From positions 1-5,595 of the forward strand of contig JAHCKI010000175.1 of assembly GCA_026125865.1 (NCBI GenBank): DNA of 5,595 nt, read 5' to 3'. Below are positions 1-5,147 of this stretch, piece after piece. This stretch comes from Rhodospirillales bacterium. GTDB taxonomy: Bacteria; Pseudomonadota; Alphaproteobacteria; Rhodospirillales; Defluviicoccaceae. The position numbers and the translations under genes are program-made. The notes beneath the pieces are model-generated. The model was not told where the DNA came from. It did no database searches and worked only from the letters and a program-made list of their open reading frames with translations. Numbering within the stretch: the first letter of the stretch is position 1; every line of letters begins with the position of its first letter.

Positions 1-29
1 CGAGTCCGGACAACTATCCTTGGATGGTC

Positions 30-42
30 TCTTGATGAACAT
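30..42 (+). repeat. 13-nt direct repeat, copy 1 (copy 2 at 193-205)
   Basis: TCTTGATGAACAT occurs at 30-42 and again, identically and in the same orientation, at 193-205. Each copy is preceded by a GGATGG (22-27 and 174-179). The two copies flank the dyad repeat at 69-174 but do not abut it (26 and 18 nt away), so they are not a simple target-site duplication. Confidence 0.5.
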
Positions 43-68
43 ACCCCTAATCCGGAACCGCCACCCAC

Positions 69-174
69 CGTCATTGCGAACCGGCGGAGCCGGTGCGGCA
101 ATCCAAAAACTCCGGTGAAGACGGACGGCGGCCGTTTATGGATCGCCGCGGCGCTGACGCGCCTCGCGAAGACG
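69..174. repeat. Dispersed-type dyad repeat (CGTCATTGCG...GCAATCCA)
   Basis: The left arm (69-105, starting CGTCATTGCG and ending GCAATCCA) matches, imperfectly but along its whole length, the reverse complement of the right arm (139-174, starting TGGATCGCC and ending GAAGACG). Each arm carries its own inner hairpin: ACCGGC-GGA-GCCGGT at 80-94 and GGCGC-TGAC-GCGCC at 150-163. The central spacer is 106-138. Repeats with these end sequences (CGTCATTGCGAG... ...GCAATCCAG) are widespread between genes of Proteobacteria; this identification is from memory. The copy looks decayed on its right side, where the expected CGCAATGACG reads CGCGAAGACG. Confidence 0.65.
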
Positions 175-195
175 GATGGGGGCATGGCGCCTTCT

Positions 196-216
196 TGATG
201 AACATGCCGTTCATCA
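196..216. repeat. Small perfect hairpin TGATGAAC-loop-GTTCATCA
   Basis: Eight perfect pairs, TGATGAAC (196-203) with GTTCATCA (209-216), around the loop ATGCC. It is followed at once by two further mini-dyads: TCCTT/AAGGA (217-227) and CCGCC/GGCGG (228-238). The left arm is part of a 13-nt sequence that also occurs at 30-42. No gene is associated with it. Confidence 0.5.
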
Positions 217-252
217 TCCTTCAAGGACCGCCCGGCGGGGTGAGGCGCTCGC

Positions 253-280
253 AAAGAAGGCTCCCGTCATCGTCAGAGCC
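253..280 (-). terminator. Possible intrinsic terminator of the liv operon
   Basis: About 54 nt after the livF stop, the minus strand reads GGCTC (280-276), a 12-nt loop region, GAGCC (263-259), then TTCTTT (258-253). Five GC-rich pairs with a following T-rich tail fit a weak Rho-independent terminator in the right orientation. The loop is large and the T-tract short, so this is tentative. Confidence 0.4.
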
Positions 281-333
281 GTCCGGAAGCACAATGGAAG
301 CGAATAAGTTTCCCATATTTGCTTTCTCCGAGA

Positions 334-1056
334 TCAACCGAAATAGGCTTGGTGGACTTCCGTCGAGCTGCTCAGGTCTTGCGGCGTGCCGGCGGCGACC
401 ACTCTTCCCTTCGACAGCACGTAGCCGAAATCGGCGATGGCGAGGGTCTGGTGCACGTTCTGCTCGACGAGAAAGATGGTGATCCCCTGCTCGTTGATGC
501 GGCGGATGATGCCGAAGTTTTCCTTGACCAGCAGCGGCGACAGACCGAGCGACGGCTCATCGATCAACAGCAGGCGCGGGGCGCTCATCAGGCCGCGGCC
601 GATGGACACCATGGCCTGCTCGCCGCCCGACATGGTGCCGGCCAACTGGCTCTTGCGCTCGGCGAGGCGGGGGAAGGTGTCGTAGACCTCCGCCAGCCGC
701 TCCGTGAGTGCCTCGGACGACGCCTCCTGATAACCGCCAAGGCGGAGGTTTTCTTCCACCGTGAGTTTGGCGAATACCTTTCGTCCTTCGGGGATGCACG
801 CGACACCGGCGGCGATGACCTTGTGGGTGGGGAGGCCCGTGAGGGCCGTCCCTTCGAACGTGATCGTCCCGCGATTGGGCGCCGTCAGTCCCAGGATGGA
901 GCGGATCAGGGTGGTCTTGCCCGACCCGTTGGAGCCGAGGAGACAGGTGATCCGTCCCGGTTGCGCCGAGAGTGACACATCCTCCAGAACATCGGCGCGG
1001 TCATAGGCCGTGTACACGCCCGCCACCACCAGCCCTTGTTCGCTATGTTCCGTCAT
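334..1056 (-). CDS. livF: Branched-chain amino acid-type ABC transporter ATPase LivF
   Basis: A 240-residue cytoplasmic ATP-binding subunit of normal LivF length and the last gene of the operon. It has Walker A GSNGSGKTT (41-49), the LivF hallmark IPEGRKVFAKLTVEENL (88-104) in the Q-loop area, a canonical signature MSGGEQ (142-147) and Walker B LLLIDEPSLGL (162-172) with Asp166 and Glu167. LVEQN (196-200) follows; Gln at the switch-His position is the family norm for LivF, so this is not a defect. The C-terminal tail ends EVHQAYFG, as usual for LivF (commonly '...YLG'). The ATG at 1056 overlaps the livG stop (ATGA, 1053-1056). An AGGAGG about 18 nt upstream is too far away for a standard ribosome-binding site, so translation probably depends on coupling to livG. 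A longer in-frame reading that starts inside livG is not supported. Confidence 0.95.
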   Translation of the reverse strand: MTEHSEQGLVVAGVYTAYDRADVLEDVSLSAQPGRITCLLGSNGSGKTTLIRSILGLTAPNRGTITFEGTALTGLPTHKVIAAGVACIPEGRKVFAKLTVEENLRLGGYQEASSEALTERLAEVYDTFPRLAERKSQLAGTMSGGEQAMVSIGRGLMSAPRLLLIDEPSLGLSPLLVKENFGIIRRINEQGITIFLVEQNVHQTLAIADFGYVLSKGRVVAAGTPQDLSSSTEVHQAYFG

Positions 1057-1838
1057 TCCATTCCCAGGTAGGCCTCCTGCACCTGCCGGTCGGCGGCGAC
1101 CTCGCGGTAGGTGCCTTCGGCGATCTTTTGACCGAAATTGAGGACGACGCAACGGTTGGTGATGCGCTCGATCACACCCATTTCGTGCTCGACGATAATG
1201 ATGGTCAGATCCCGGAAGCGGCTTTTCACTTCGAGGATATCGTCCATCAGCAACCGTGTTTCCTCGCCGGTCATGCCGGCCGACGGTTCGTCGAGGAGGA
1301 GGAGGCGGGGCTTGCTGATCAGGGAGCGGCAGATTTCGACGCGCCTGCGGTCGATCATCGGGATGCCGCCCACCGGGTCGAGCAGGCGCTCGGAAAGGGG
1401 CGCGTCGAAGATACGGACCAACTCGCGGGCGGTGGCGACGTTCTCCTCCAGTTCGGCCTGAAATGCCCGGCGCCGGACCAGGTTGAACCACAGGCCATGG
1501 TTCAGGCGTTTGTGGTTGCCGATCATGATATTGTCGAAGATGGAGAGCGGCAGCGATAGCCGCGAGCGCTGAAACGTACGGGCGATGCCCGATCGGTAGA
1601 TCGCCTGTGTGGACAGGTTGGTGATGTCCCGGCCGTCGAAGCGGATTTCGCCTTCCGATGCCGGGTAGATGCCGGTGACCACGTTGAAGAAGGTGGTTTT
1701 GCCCGAGCCGTTGGGGCCGATCAGGCCGAGGATGTCGTCGCCGAAGACGTCCAGATCCAGGGAATCCAGGGCGACGACCCCGCCGAACAGCTTACTGAGG
1801 CATCTTGCCGTCAAAAGGGGCGCGGCGTCCCCGCTCAT
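1053..1838 (-). CDS. livG: Branched-chain amino acid-type ABC transporter ATPase LivG
   Basis: A 261-residue cytoplasmic ATP-binding subunit, the normal length for LivG, expected to pair with LivF and energise LivHM. Visible motifs are Walker A GPNGSGKTT (41-49), Q-loop Gln90 in ARTFQ, Walker B RLLLLDEPSAG (178-188) with Asp183 and the catalytic Glu184, and switch His218 in VEHEM. The stretch NIMIGNHKR and a long helical insert (104-150) are typical of LivG. The signature region is unusual: where LivG proteins commonly have LSYGxQRRLEIAR, this one reads IPMIDRRRVEICR (159-171), so the Ser and Gly of the canonical LSGGQ are missing although the surrounding residues align. The DNA there reads cleanly with no sign of a frameshift. 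The start at 1838 overlaps the livM stop as ATGA. The same frame stays open far upstream inside livM, but that extension has no family similarity. Confidence 0.95.
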   Translation of the reverse strand: MSGDAAPLLTARCLSKLFGGVVALDSLDLDVFGDDILGLIGPNGSGKTTFFNVVTGIYPASEGEIRFDGRDITNLSTQAIYRSGIARTFQRSRLSLPLSIFDNIMIGNHKRLNHGLWFNLVRRRAFQAELEENVATARELVRIFDAPLSERLLDPVGGIPMIDRRRVEICRSLISKPRLLLLDEPSAGMTGEETRLLMDDILEVKSRFRDLTIIIVEHEMGVIERITNRCVVLNFGQKIAEGTYREVAADRQVQEAYLGME

Positions 1839-3025
1839 CGTGTACGAAACCCCGGAAAATAGGTGCGCAGCGGCCGTGGTATCAGTCCCTGCGGGCGAAA
1901 CAGCAGGATCAAGATCACCATGCTGGCGTACAGCAGGAACCGGTACTCCTGGATGGCCTGAAGCTTTTCCGGAATGATGACGACAATAGCGGTAGCGACC
2001 ACCAGTCCCCAAGCATTGCCGAGGCCGCCCAGGAGGACAATGGACACGAGGATCAGGGAATCGCCGAAGGTGAAATTGGCCGGCGCGATGAACCCGAGCA
2101 TCATGCCGTAGAGGGCGCCGGCCACGCCGATCAGGAAGTTGCCGAGGGTGAATGCGGTTATTTTCCAGCGGAGGATATTGAGTCCGAAACAGGCCGCGGC
2201 CGTTTCGTCGAGACGGACGGCGTCCAGATTGAGGCCGATCCACGAGCGATCCAGGCGACGAACGAAGATGAAGGCGACGACGAGAATGGCCAGCGACAGC
2301 AGCACGTAGTTGGCGTAGAAGGACAATTCGAAATCGTCGCCGATGACGATGTTGTCGTTGAAGCTCCAACCGAAGAGATCCATGCCGGCGACGGCTAGGC
2401 CCTGAGGGCCGCCCAGGATGTCGTTGACCTCCAAGAACGTCTTGAACAGAAGCGCGAATGCGATGGTGACGACGGCGGAATAGTGTCCGCGTGTTCGCAG
2501 CACCGGCAGCAGCAGCAACGAACCGATCGCCGCCGCCATGACGCCCCCCATGAGCAGAACAAGAAGATGGGGCAGGGCGGTGTGCATGGTCAGGACCGCG
2601 GCGGTGTAACTGCCGACACCGAGAAACGATGAGCCCGCGAAGTTGATGAGGCCCGTATAGCCGAACTGGATATTGAGTCCGAGGGTGGCGACGACGAACA
2701 GGATCAACGTGGCCACCATCAGAAGAACGAAATGGTCTTCGTGGAAGAACACCGTAACTACCAGCACGCCGGCCACGCACAGCGCACCGAGGAGATCTTC
2801 CCGTGTCGCGAGACCGGCCGTGATGCGCGTCAGCAGCCCCTGGCGGGCGGCGGCGATGGTGGCGATGGCCGCGCCGGCAATGAGCGCAGCGATGCCGACC
2901 TGCGATTCGACCAGGAGGAGGGTGATCAGGAACGCCGTTGCGAGAGCGGCGACGGCCAGCGCCGGAAGCGGATTTCGGGTGTGCGGCACGGTGGCGGCGG
3001 TGTTCGCAGGGCCTCGCTCGCTCAT
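1835..3025 (-). CDS. livM: Branched-chain amino acid-type ABC transporter permease LivM
   Basis: The second permease of the importer, 396 residues, hydrophobic throughout. The first roughly 95 residues form an N-terminal extension with extra hydrophobic segments (about 20-40, 44-60 and 82-94) before the core; the long LivM of E. coli has a comparable extension. Core landmarks are LGLNIQFGYTGLINFAGSSF at 115-134, followed by LGVGSYTAA. The cytoplasmic loop RLDETAAACFGLNILRWK is at 271-288, then AFTLGNFLIGVAGALYG at 291-307, LLGGLGNAWG at 331-340 and FRPQGLI at 376-382. In the first motif the 'GHAAF' seen in many LivM proteins is AGSSF (130-134), so the usual His is absent. The start at 3025 is chosen because it makes the same 4-bp ATGA overlap with livH that is seen at the next two junctions; an in-frame ATG at 3070 lies inside livH. 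The stop overlaps livG by ATGA (1835-1838). Confidence 0.95.
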   Translation of the reverse strand: MSERGPANTAATVPHTRNPLPALAVAALATAFLITLLLVESQVGIAALIAGAAIATIAAARQGLLTRITAGLATREDLLGALCVAGVLVVTVFFHEDHFVLLMVATLILFVVATLGLNIQFGYTGLINFAGSSFLGVGSYTAAVLTMHTALPHLLVLLMGGVMAAAIGSLLLLPVLRTRGHYSAVVTIAFALLFKTFLEVNDILGGPQGLAVAGMDLFGWSFNDNIVIGDDFELSFYANYVLLSLAILVVAFIFVRRLDRSWIGLNLDAVRLDETAAACFGLNILRWKITAFTLGNFLIGVAGALYGMMLGFIAPANFTFGDSLILVSIVLLGGLGNAWGLVVATAIVVIIPEKLQAIQEYRFLLYASMVILILLFRPQGLIPRPLRTYFPGFRTR

Positions 3026-3942
3026 ACCCGCTCGCTGATCTTTTCTTGGATAAGGCCGGTCGGCCGCCACGCCATGATCAGAATAATGGCGCCGAACGCG
3101 AACACGTCCTTGTAGGCGCTGGCGAAGGGCAGGGCGACGGCGCCGATCGTCTGCAGCATCGCGAACAGGAAACCGCCGATGATGGCCCCATAGATGTTGC
3201 CGAGGCCGCCGACGATCGCCGCCGAAAAGCCGATGGCGCCGAGCAGCAGCCCCATGCCGAAGTTGATTTCATTGTAGTAGAGGCCGTTCATGATACCGGC
3301 GATCGCCGCCAGCGCCGAGCCGATCCCGAAGGTGATCAGCACCACGAGGGTGAAGTTGATGCCCATGGTCTTGGCGGTTTCCTCGTCCTGCGCGACGGCG
3401 CGAATGGCGAGGCCGAGCTTGGTACGATTCAATAGGAGTTGGACGCCGACGATGACGGCGGCGCCGGCCGCCAGCATGAGGACGCTATCCAAACGCAGAT
3501 TGAAATTCCCCAGCACCAGGGCGTCGGACGGCAGCAGCGACGGGAACGGTTTCGGGTTGGCGCCTTCGGGATAGAACAGGCGGACGCTTTCGCGAAGCAC
3601 CGTGCCCAGCATCAGGGTGATCAACAGGGTGTTGAGGGCGGGCGCGTTCTTCAGCGGAAGCACGAGGACGCGGGCGATCAAGGCGCCGAGCAACGCCATG
3701 GAGCATCCGGCGACAATGACGATCGCCAACACCTGAACGACCGGCGAGTTAACCCCGGCGGCGCTCAGCCCCAGGTATGTGGCGAGCGCGGTAAAGGCGC
3801 CGACGGTCAGTACGTCGCCGTGGGAGAACTTGATGACATCAAGAACGCCGAAGAACAGCGTGAAGCCCACTGCCACCAAAGCGTACATCATCCCCAGCAT
3901 GAGGCCGTTCATGACGTACTGGGCGAAAAGTCCAACGTCCAT
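3022..3942 (-). CDS. livH: Branched-chain amino acid-type ABC transporter permease LivH
   Basis: A complete 306-residue inner-membrane protein of the usual LivH length. With LivM it forms the transmembrane channel of a HAAT-type importer (branched-chain amino acids, or related amides and acids). Long hydrophobic helices run from near residue 11 to the end. Family landmarks are the N-terminal 'NGLMLGMMYALVAVGFTLFFG' region (12-32), IKFSHGD at 37-43 (the usual INFAHGE/D site) and the cytoplasmic loop RAVAQDEETAKTMGIN at 181-196, which faces the ATPases. Also present are FSAAIVGGLGNIYGAIIGG (239-257) and the terminal WRPTGLI (292-298). The ATG at 3942 fits the family N-terminus, but I see no strong Shine-Dalgarno sequence before it, only a weak GAAAGC. 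It is the first gene of the liv cluster, 209 nt after hbd; its stop overlaps the livM start as ATGA. No promoter could be assigned with confidence in the repeat-filled upstream region. Confidence 0.95.
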   Translation of the reverse strand: MDVGLFAQYVMNGLMLGMMYALVAVGFTLFFGVLDVIKFSHGDVLTVGAFTALATYLGLSAAGVNSPVVQVLAIVIVAGCSMALLGALIARVLVLPLKNAPALNTLLITLMLGTVLRESVRLFYPEGANPKPFPSLLPSDALVLGNFNLRLDSVLMLAAGAAVIVGVQLLLNRTKLGLAIRAVAQDEETAKTMGINFTLVVLITFGIGSALAAIAGIMNGLYYNEINFGMGLLLGAIGFSAAIVGGLGNIYGAIIGGFLFAMLQTIGAVALPFASAYKDVFAFGAIILIMAWRPTGLIQEKISERV

Positions 3943-3958
3943 GTCGAGCTTTCGGCGC

Positions 3959-4010
3959 TAGAGCACGATGCGATTAGGCTCGATCAGCCGAATCGCATGG
4001 TCGTGCTCTA
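3959..4010. repeat. Palindromic element 1 (TAGAGCACGA.../...TCGTGCTCTA)
   Basis: A strong dyad. TAGAGCACGA at 3959-3968 pairs with TCGTGCTCTA at 4001-4010. After a small bulge, TGCGATT pairs with AATCGCA, and the stem closes near AGGCT/AGCCG around CGATC. Palindromes of this look are familiar between genes of alphaproteobacteria, though I cannot name a registered family. The element ends 16 nt before the livH start codon, so if transcription starts further upstream the hairpin would sit directly against the translation start of the liv operon. Confidence 0.8.
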
Positions 4011-4022
4011 TATCATTGTTTT

Positions 4023-4075
4023 CTAGAGCAAACCTATGCGACCAATTGACTTGGCTTGATCGCATTTTGCTCTAG
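4023..4075. repeat. Palindromic element 2 (CTAGAGCAAA/TTTGCTCTAG)
   Basis: An imperfect inverted repeat. Ten terminal pairs (CTAGAGCAAA at 4023-4032 with TTTGCTCTAG at 4066-4075) enclose TGCGA/TCGCA and CCAA/TTGG, separated by short unpaired bulges, around a TTGAC loop. It shares AGAGCA ends and an inner TGCGAT-like block with element 1, from which it is separated by 12 nt, so the two look like diverged copies of one family. No coding potential is seen. Confidence 0.75.
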
Positions 4076-4078
4076 CGG

Positions 4079-4111
4079 CCGTGCTCTTAACTGCGATGGG
4101 TTAGAGCACGG
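4079..4111. repeat. Palindromic element 3 (CCGTGCTCT/AGAGCACGG)
   Basis: Nine perfect pairs: CCGTGCTCT at 4079-4087 with AGAGCACGG at 4103-4111. After one bulged T, three more pairs (AAC/GTT) close a loop containing TGCGATGG. It begins about 40 nt after the hbd stop and may act as a transcript-end or 3'-stabilising structure for hbd, but no T-tract follows on the minus strand. A run of eight T on the plus strand (4120-4127) is 8 nt past the stem and serves no visible plus-strand gene. Its ends are related to the two neighbouring palindromes but in the opposite order (TGCTCT first, AGAGCA last). Confidence 0.7.
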
Positions 4112-4151
4112 TCGCCAGGTTTTTTTTGGGTCAATCCAGTGGGAACACCCG

Positions 4152-5009
4152 TCAGCCTTTCTGGTAATCGTAGAAGCCGCGCCCGGTCTTGCGTCCGAGA
4201 TAGCCGGCGTCGACCATCTGCTTCAACAACGGGCTCGGGCGATATTTCGGGTCCTCGAAACCCTGATACAGCGTTTCCATGACGTTGAGCACGATGTCGA
4301 GGCCGATCAGATCGGCGAGAGCCAGCGGCCCCATGGGGTGGTTGGCACCGAGTTTCATGACTTCGTCGATGTCTTCCGGCTGAGCCAAGCCCTCGTAGAG
4401 GCAGTTGACGCCTTCATTGACCATCGGGATCAGCACCCGGTTGACGACGAACCCGTAAGAGTCCTTGACCACGTGCGGGACCTTGCCGACCTTGCTGCTG
4501 ACCTCCTCGACGATTTCGCAAACCTCGTCGTCGGTCTGCAGGGCGCGAATGACCTCGACCAGCTTCATCATCGGCACCGGATTGAAGAAATGCATGCCGA
4601 TGACCTTGCCCGGCCGCTTGGTCGCGGCGGCGATCTTGGTCAGCGAAATGGACGAGGTGTTGCTGGCCAGGATGGCCTCGGGCTTGCAAATGGTGTCCAA
4701 CTCGCCGAACAGCTTGACCTTCAGGTCCACGTCTTCCAGGGCCGCCTCGACGACCAGGTCGCAATCGCCCAAGGGCTCCAGCGCGGTCGCGGTTTGAATG
4801 CGGGCCAGTGCCGCGTCCTTGGCCTCGACCGTGATCTTGTCGCGGGACGCCAGCCGTTCAAGGCTCTTGCGGATCGTACCCAGACCGCGCTGGACGAAAT
4901 CCTCGGATATGTCGCGCATCACCACGTCAAAACCGGCGACCGCGAACGCCTGTGCTATGCCGGACCCCATGGTCCCGGCTCCTACCACGCCAACCTTGTT
5001 TACCTGCAT
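4152..5009 (-). CDS. hbd: 3-hydroxybutyryl-CoA dehydrogenase
   Basis: A complete 285-residue protein, the usual length for the single-function short-chain 3-hydroxyacyl-CoA dehydrogenases (clostridial Hbd is about 282). The enzyme interconverts acetoacetyl-CoA and 3-hydroxybutyryl-CoA with NAD(P)(H) in the cytosol, in butyrate/PHB-linked metabolism and fatty-acid oxidation. The N-terminal Rossmann domain has the dinucleotide motif GAGTMG at residues 10-15. The family hallmark ASNTSS is at 115-120, and MHFFNP at 139-144 contains the catalytic His140, paired with Glu152 in KLVEVIR. YGFVVNR (185-191) holds Asn190 and opens the helical C-terminal domain, which includes KLGANHPMGPL (219-229) and ends GRKTGRGFYDY (272-282). 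By alignment with the remembered clostridial enzyme, Ser119, His140, Glu152 and Asn190 are the active-site set and all are present. The ATG at 5009 is chosen because it follows a good ribosome-binding site and begins exactly at the family N-terminus; upstream in-frame ATGs add an unrelated tail. No etf or acyl-CoA dehydrogenase gene is adjacent, so the exact pathway is open. Confidence 0.95.
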   Translation of the reverse strand: MQVNKVGVVGAGTMGSGIAQAFAVAGFDVVMRDISEDFVQRGLGTIRKSLERLASRDKITVEAKDAALARIQTATALEPLGDCDLVVEAALEDVDLKVKLFGELDTICKPEAILASNTSSISLTKIAAATKRPGKVIGMHFFNPVPMMKLVEVIRALQTDDEVCEIVEEVSSKVGKVPHVVKDSYGFVVNRVLIPMVNEGVNCLYEGLAQPEDIDEVMKLGANHPMGPLALADLIGLDIVLNVMETLYQGFEDPKYRPSPLLKQMVDAGYLGRKTGRGFYDYQKG

Positions 5010-5014
5010 GCCGT

Positions 5015-5022
5015 CTCTCCCC
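5015..5022 (-). promoter_or_regulatory. Ribosome-binding site of hbd
   Basis: The minus strand reads GGGGAGAG, with its GGAG core (5020-5017) 7 nt before the ATG at 5009. This is the clearest Shine-Dalgarno sequence in the window. It decides the hbd start against in-frame upstream ATGs reaching to 5123. Confidence 0.75.
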
Positions 5023-5091
5023 GCTGCATTGGTATTGGTGATTACTCTCGATGGATCGGGATGCGGGCGCCAAGCCCTCTCCCTTTGCGAG

Positions 5092-5119
5092 GCCGCCTTT
5101 CTCGCACGAAAACGGCGGC
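5092..5119. other. GC-clamped hairpin in treY-hbd spacer
   Basis: GCCGCC at 5092-5097 pairs with GGCGGC at 5114-5119. Partial A-T/G-T pairing continues inward (TTTCTC against GAAAAC), giving a stem of six GC pairs plus a weaker inner part. No T-tract follows on either strand, so it is not an obvious intrinsic terminator alone. It lies between the likely treY terminator and the hbd start, and could be part of a compound terminator or a leader structure of hbd. No clear sigma-70 promoter could be picked in the remaining spacer (5010-5091). Confidence 0.3.
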
Positions 5120-5123
5120 ACAC

Positions 5124-5147
5124 AAAAGGAGAAAAGCGCCGCGGCGC
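5124..5147 (-). terminator. Possible intrinsic terminator after treY
   Basis: Directly after the treY stop codon the minus strand reads a perfect 12-nt GC palindrome (GCGCCGCGGCGC, 5147-5136), followed by TTTTCTCCTTTT (5135-5124). The T-rich tail is on the correct strand and side for a Rho-independent terminator of treY. The stem is short (about 4 bp if a 4-nt loop is allowed) and the U-tract is interrupted, so termination may be partial. Confidence 0.4.

Larger units (their letters stand above)
1..333. other. Non-coding region downstream of livF
   Basis: No convincing gene is present in the 333 bases after livF. The stretch holds the possible livF terminator, a cluster of short hairpins (196-238), the dyad repeat (69-174) and the 13-nt direct repeat. 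One plus-strand frame is open from the left edge to a TGA at 196-198, but it reads through the repeat and has no recognisable protein features. The next gene to the left is outside the window. Confidence 0.6.

Noticed and set aside
1..198. Plus-strand frame open from the left edge, as a partial gene end
   Set aside because: Most of it is translation of the dyad repeat at 69-174, and no protein family features are visible. It cannot be fully excluded without sequence to the left.
319..975. Plus-strand open frame antisense to livF
   Set aside because: It is opposite the intact livF motifs and has biased shadow composition and no recognisable domain.
1057..1491. Upstream extension of the livF frame to an ATG at 1491
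   Set aside because: The extension is livG read in the wrong frame; the family N-terminus and the ATGA junction place the start at 1056.
1839..2780. Upstream extension of the livG frame to an ATG at 2780
   Set aside because: The added residues are Arg/Pro/His-rich translation of livM in another frame; the ATG at 1838 starts the conserved domain and makes the ATGA overlap.
3959..4111. CRISPR array
   Set aside because: The repeated cores are alternating inverted copies within hairpins of differing sequence, not direct repeats with unique spacers of constant length.
4079..4127. Hairpin plus T8 run as a plus-strand intrinsic terminator
   Set aside because: The T-run starts 8 nt after the stem and there is no plus-strand gene upstream to terminate; on the minus strand the run is A8 before the hairpin.
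5010..5123. Upstream extension of hbd by 38 residues
   Set aside because: The extension is Arg-rich and lies before the Rossmann start, and it would span the hbd ribosome-binding site, which correctly precedes the ATG at 5009.
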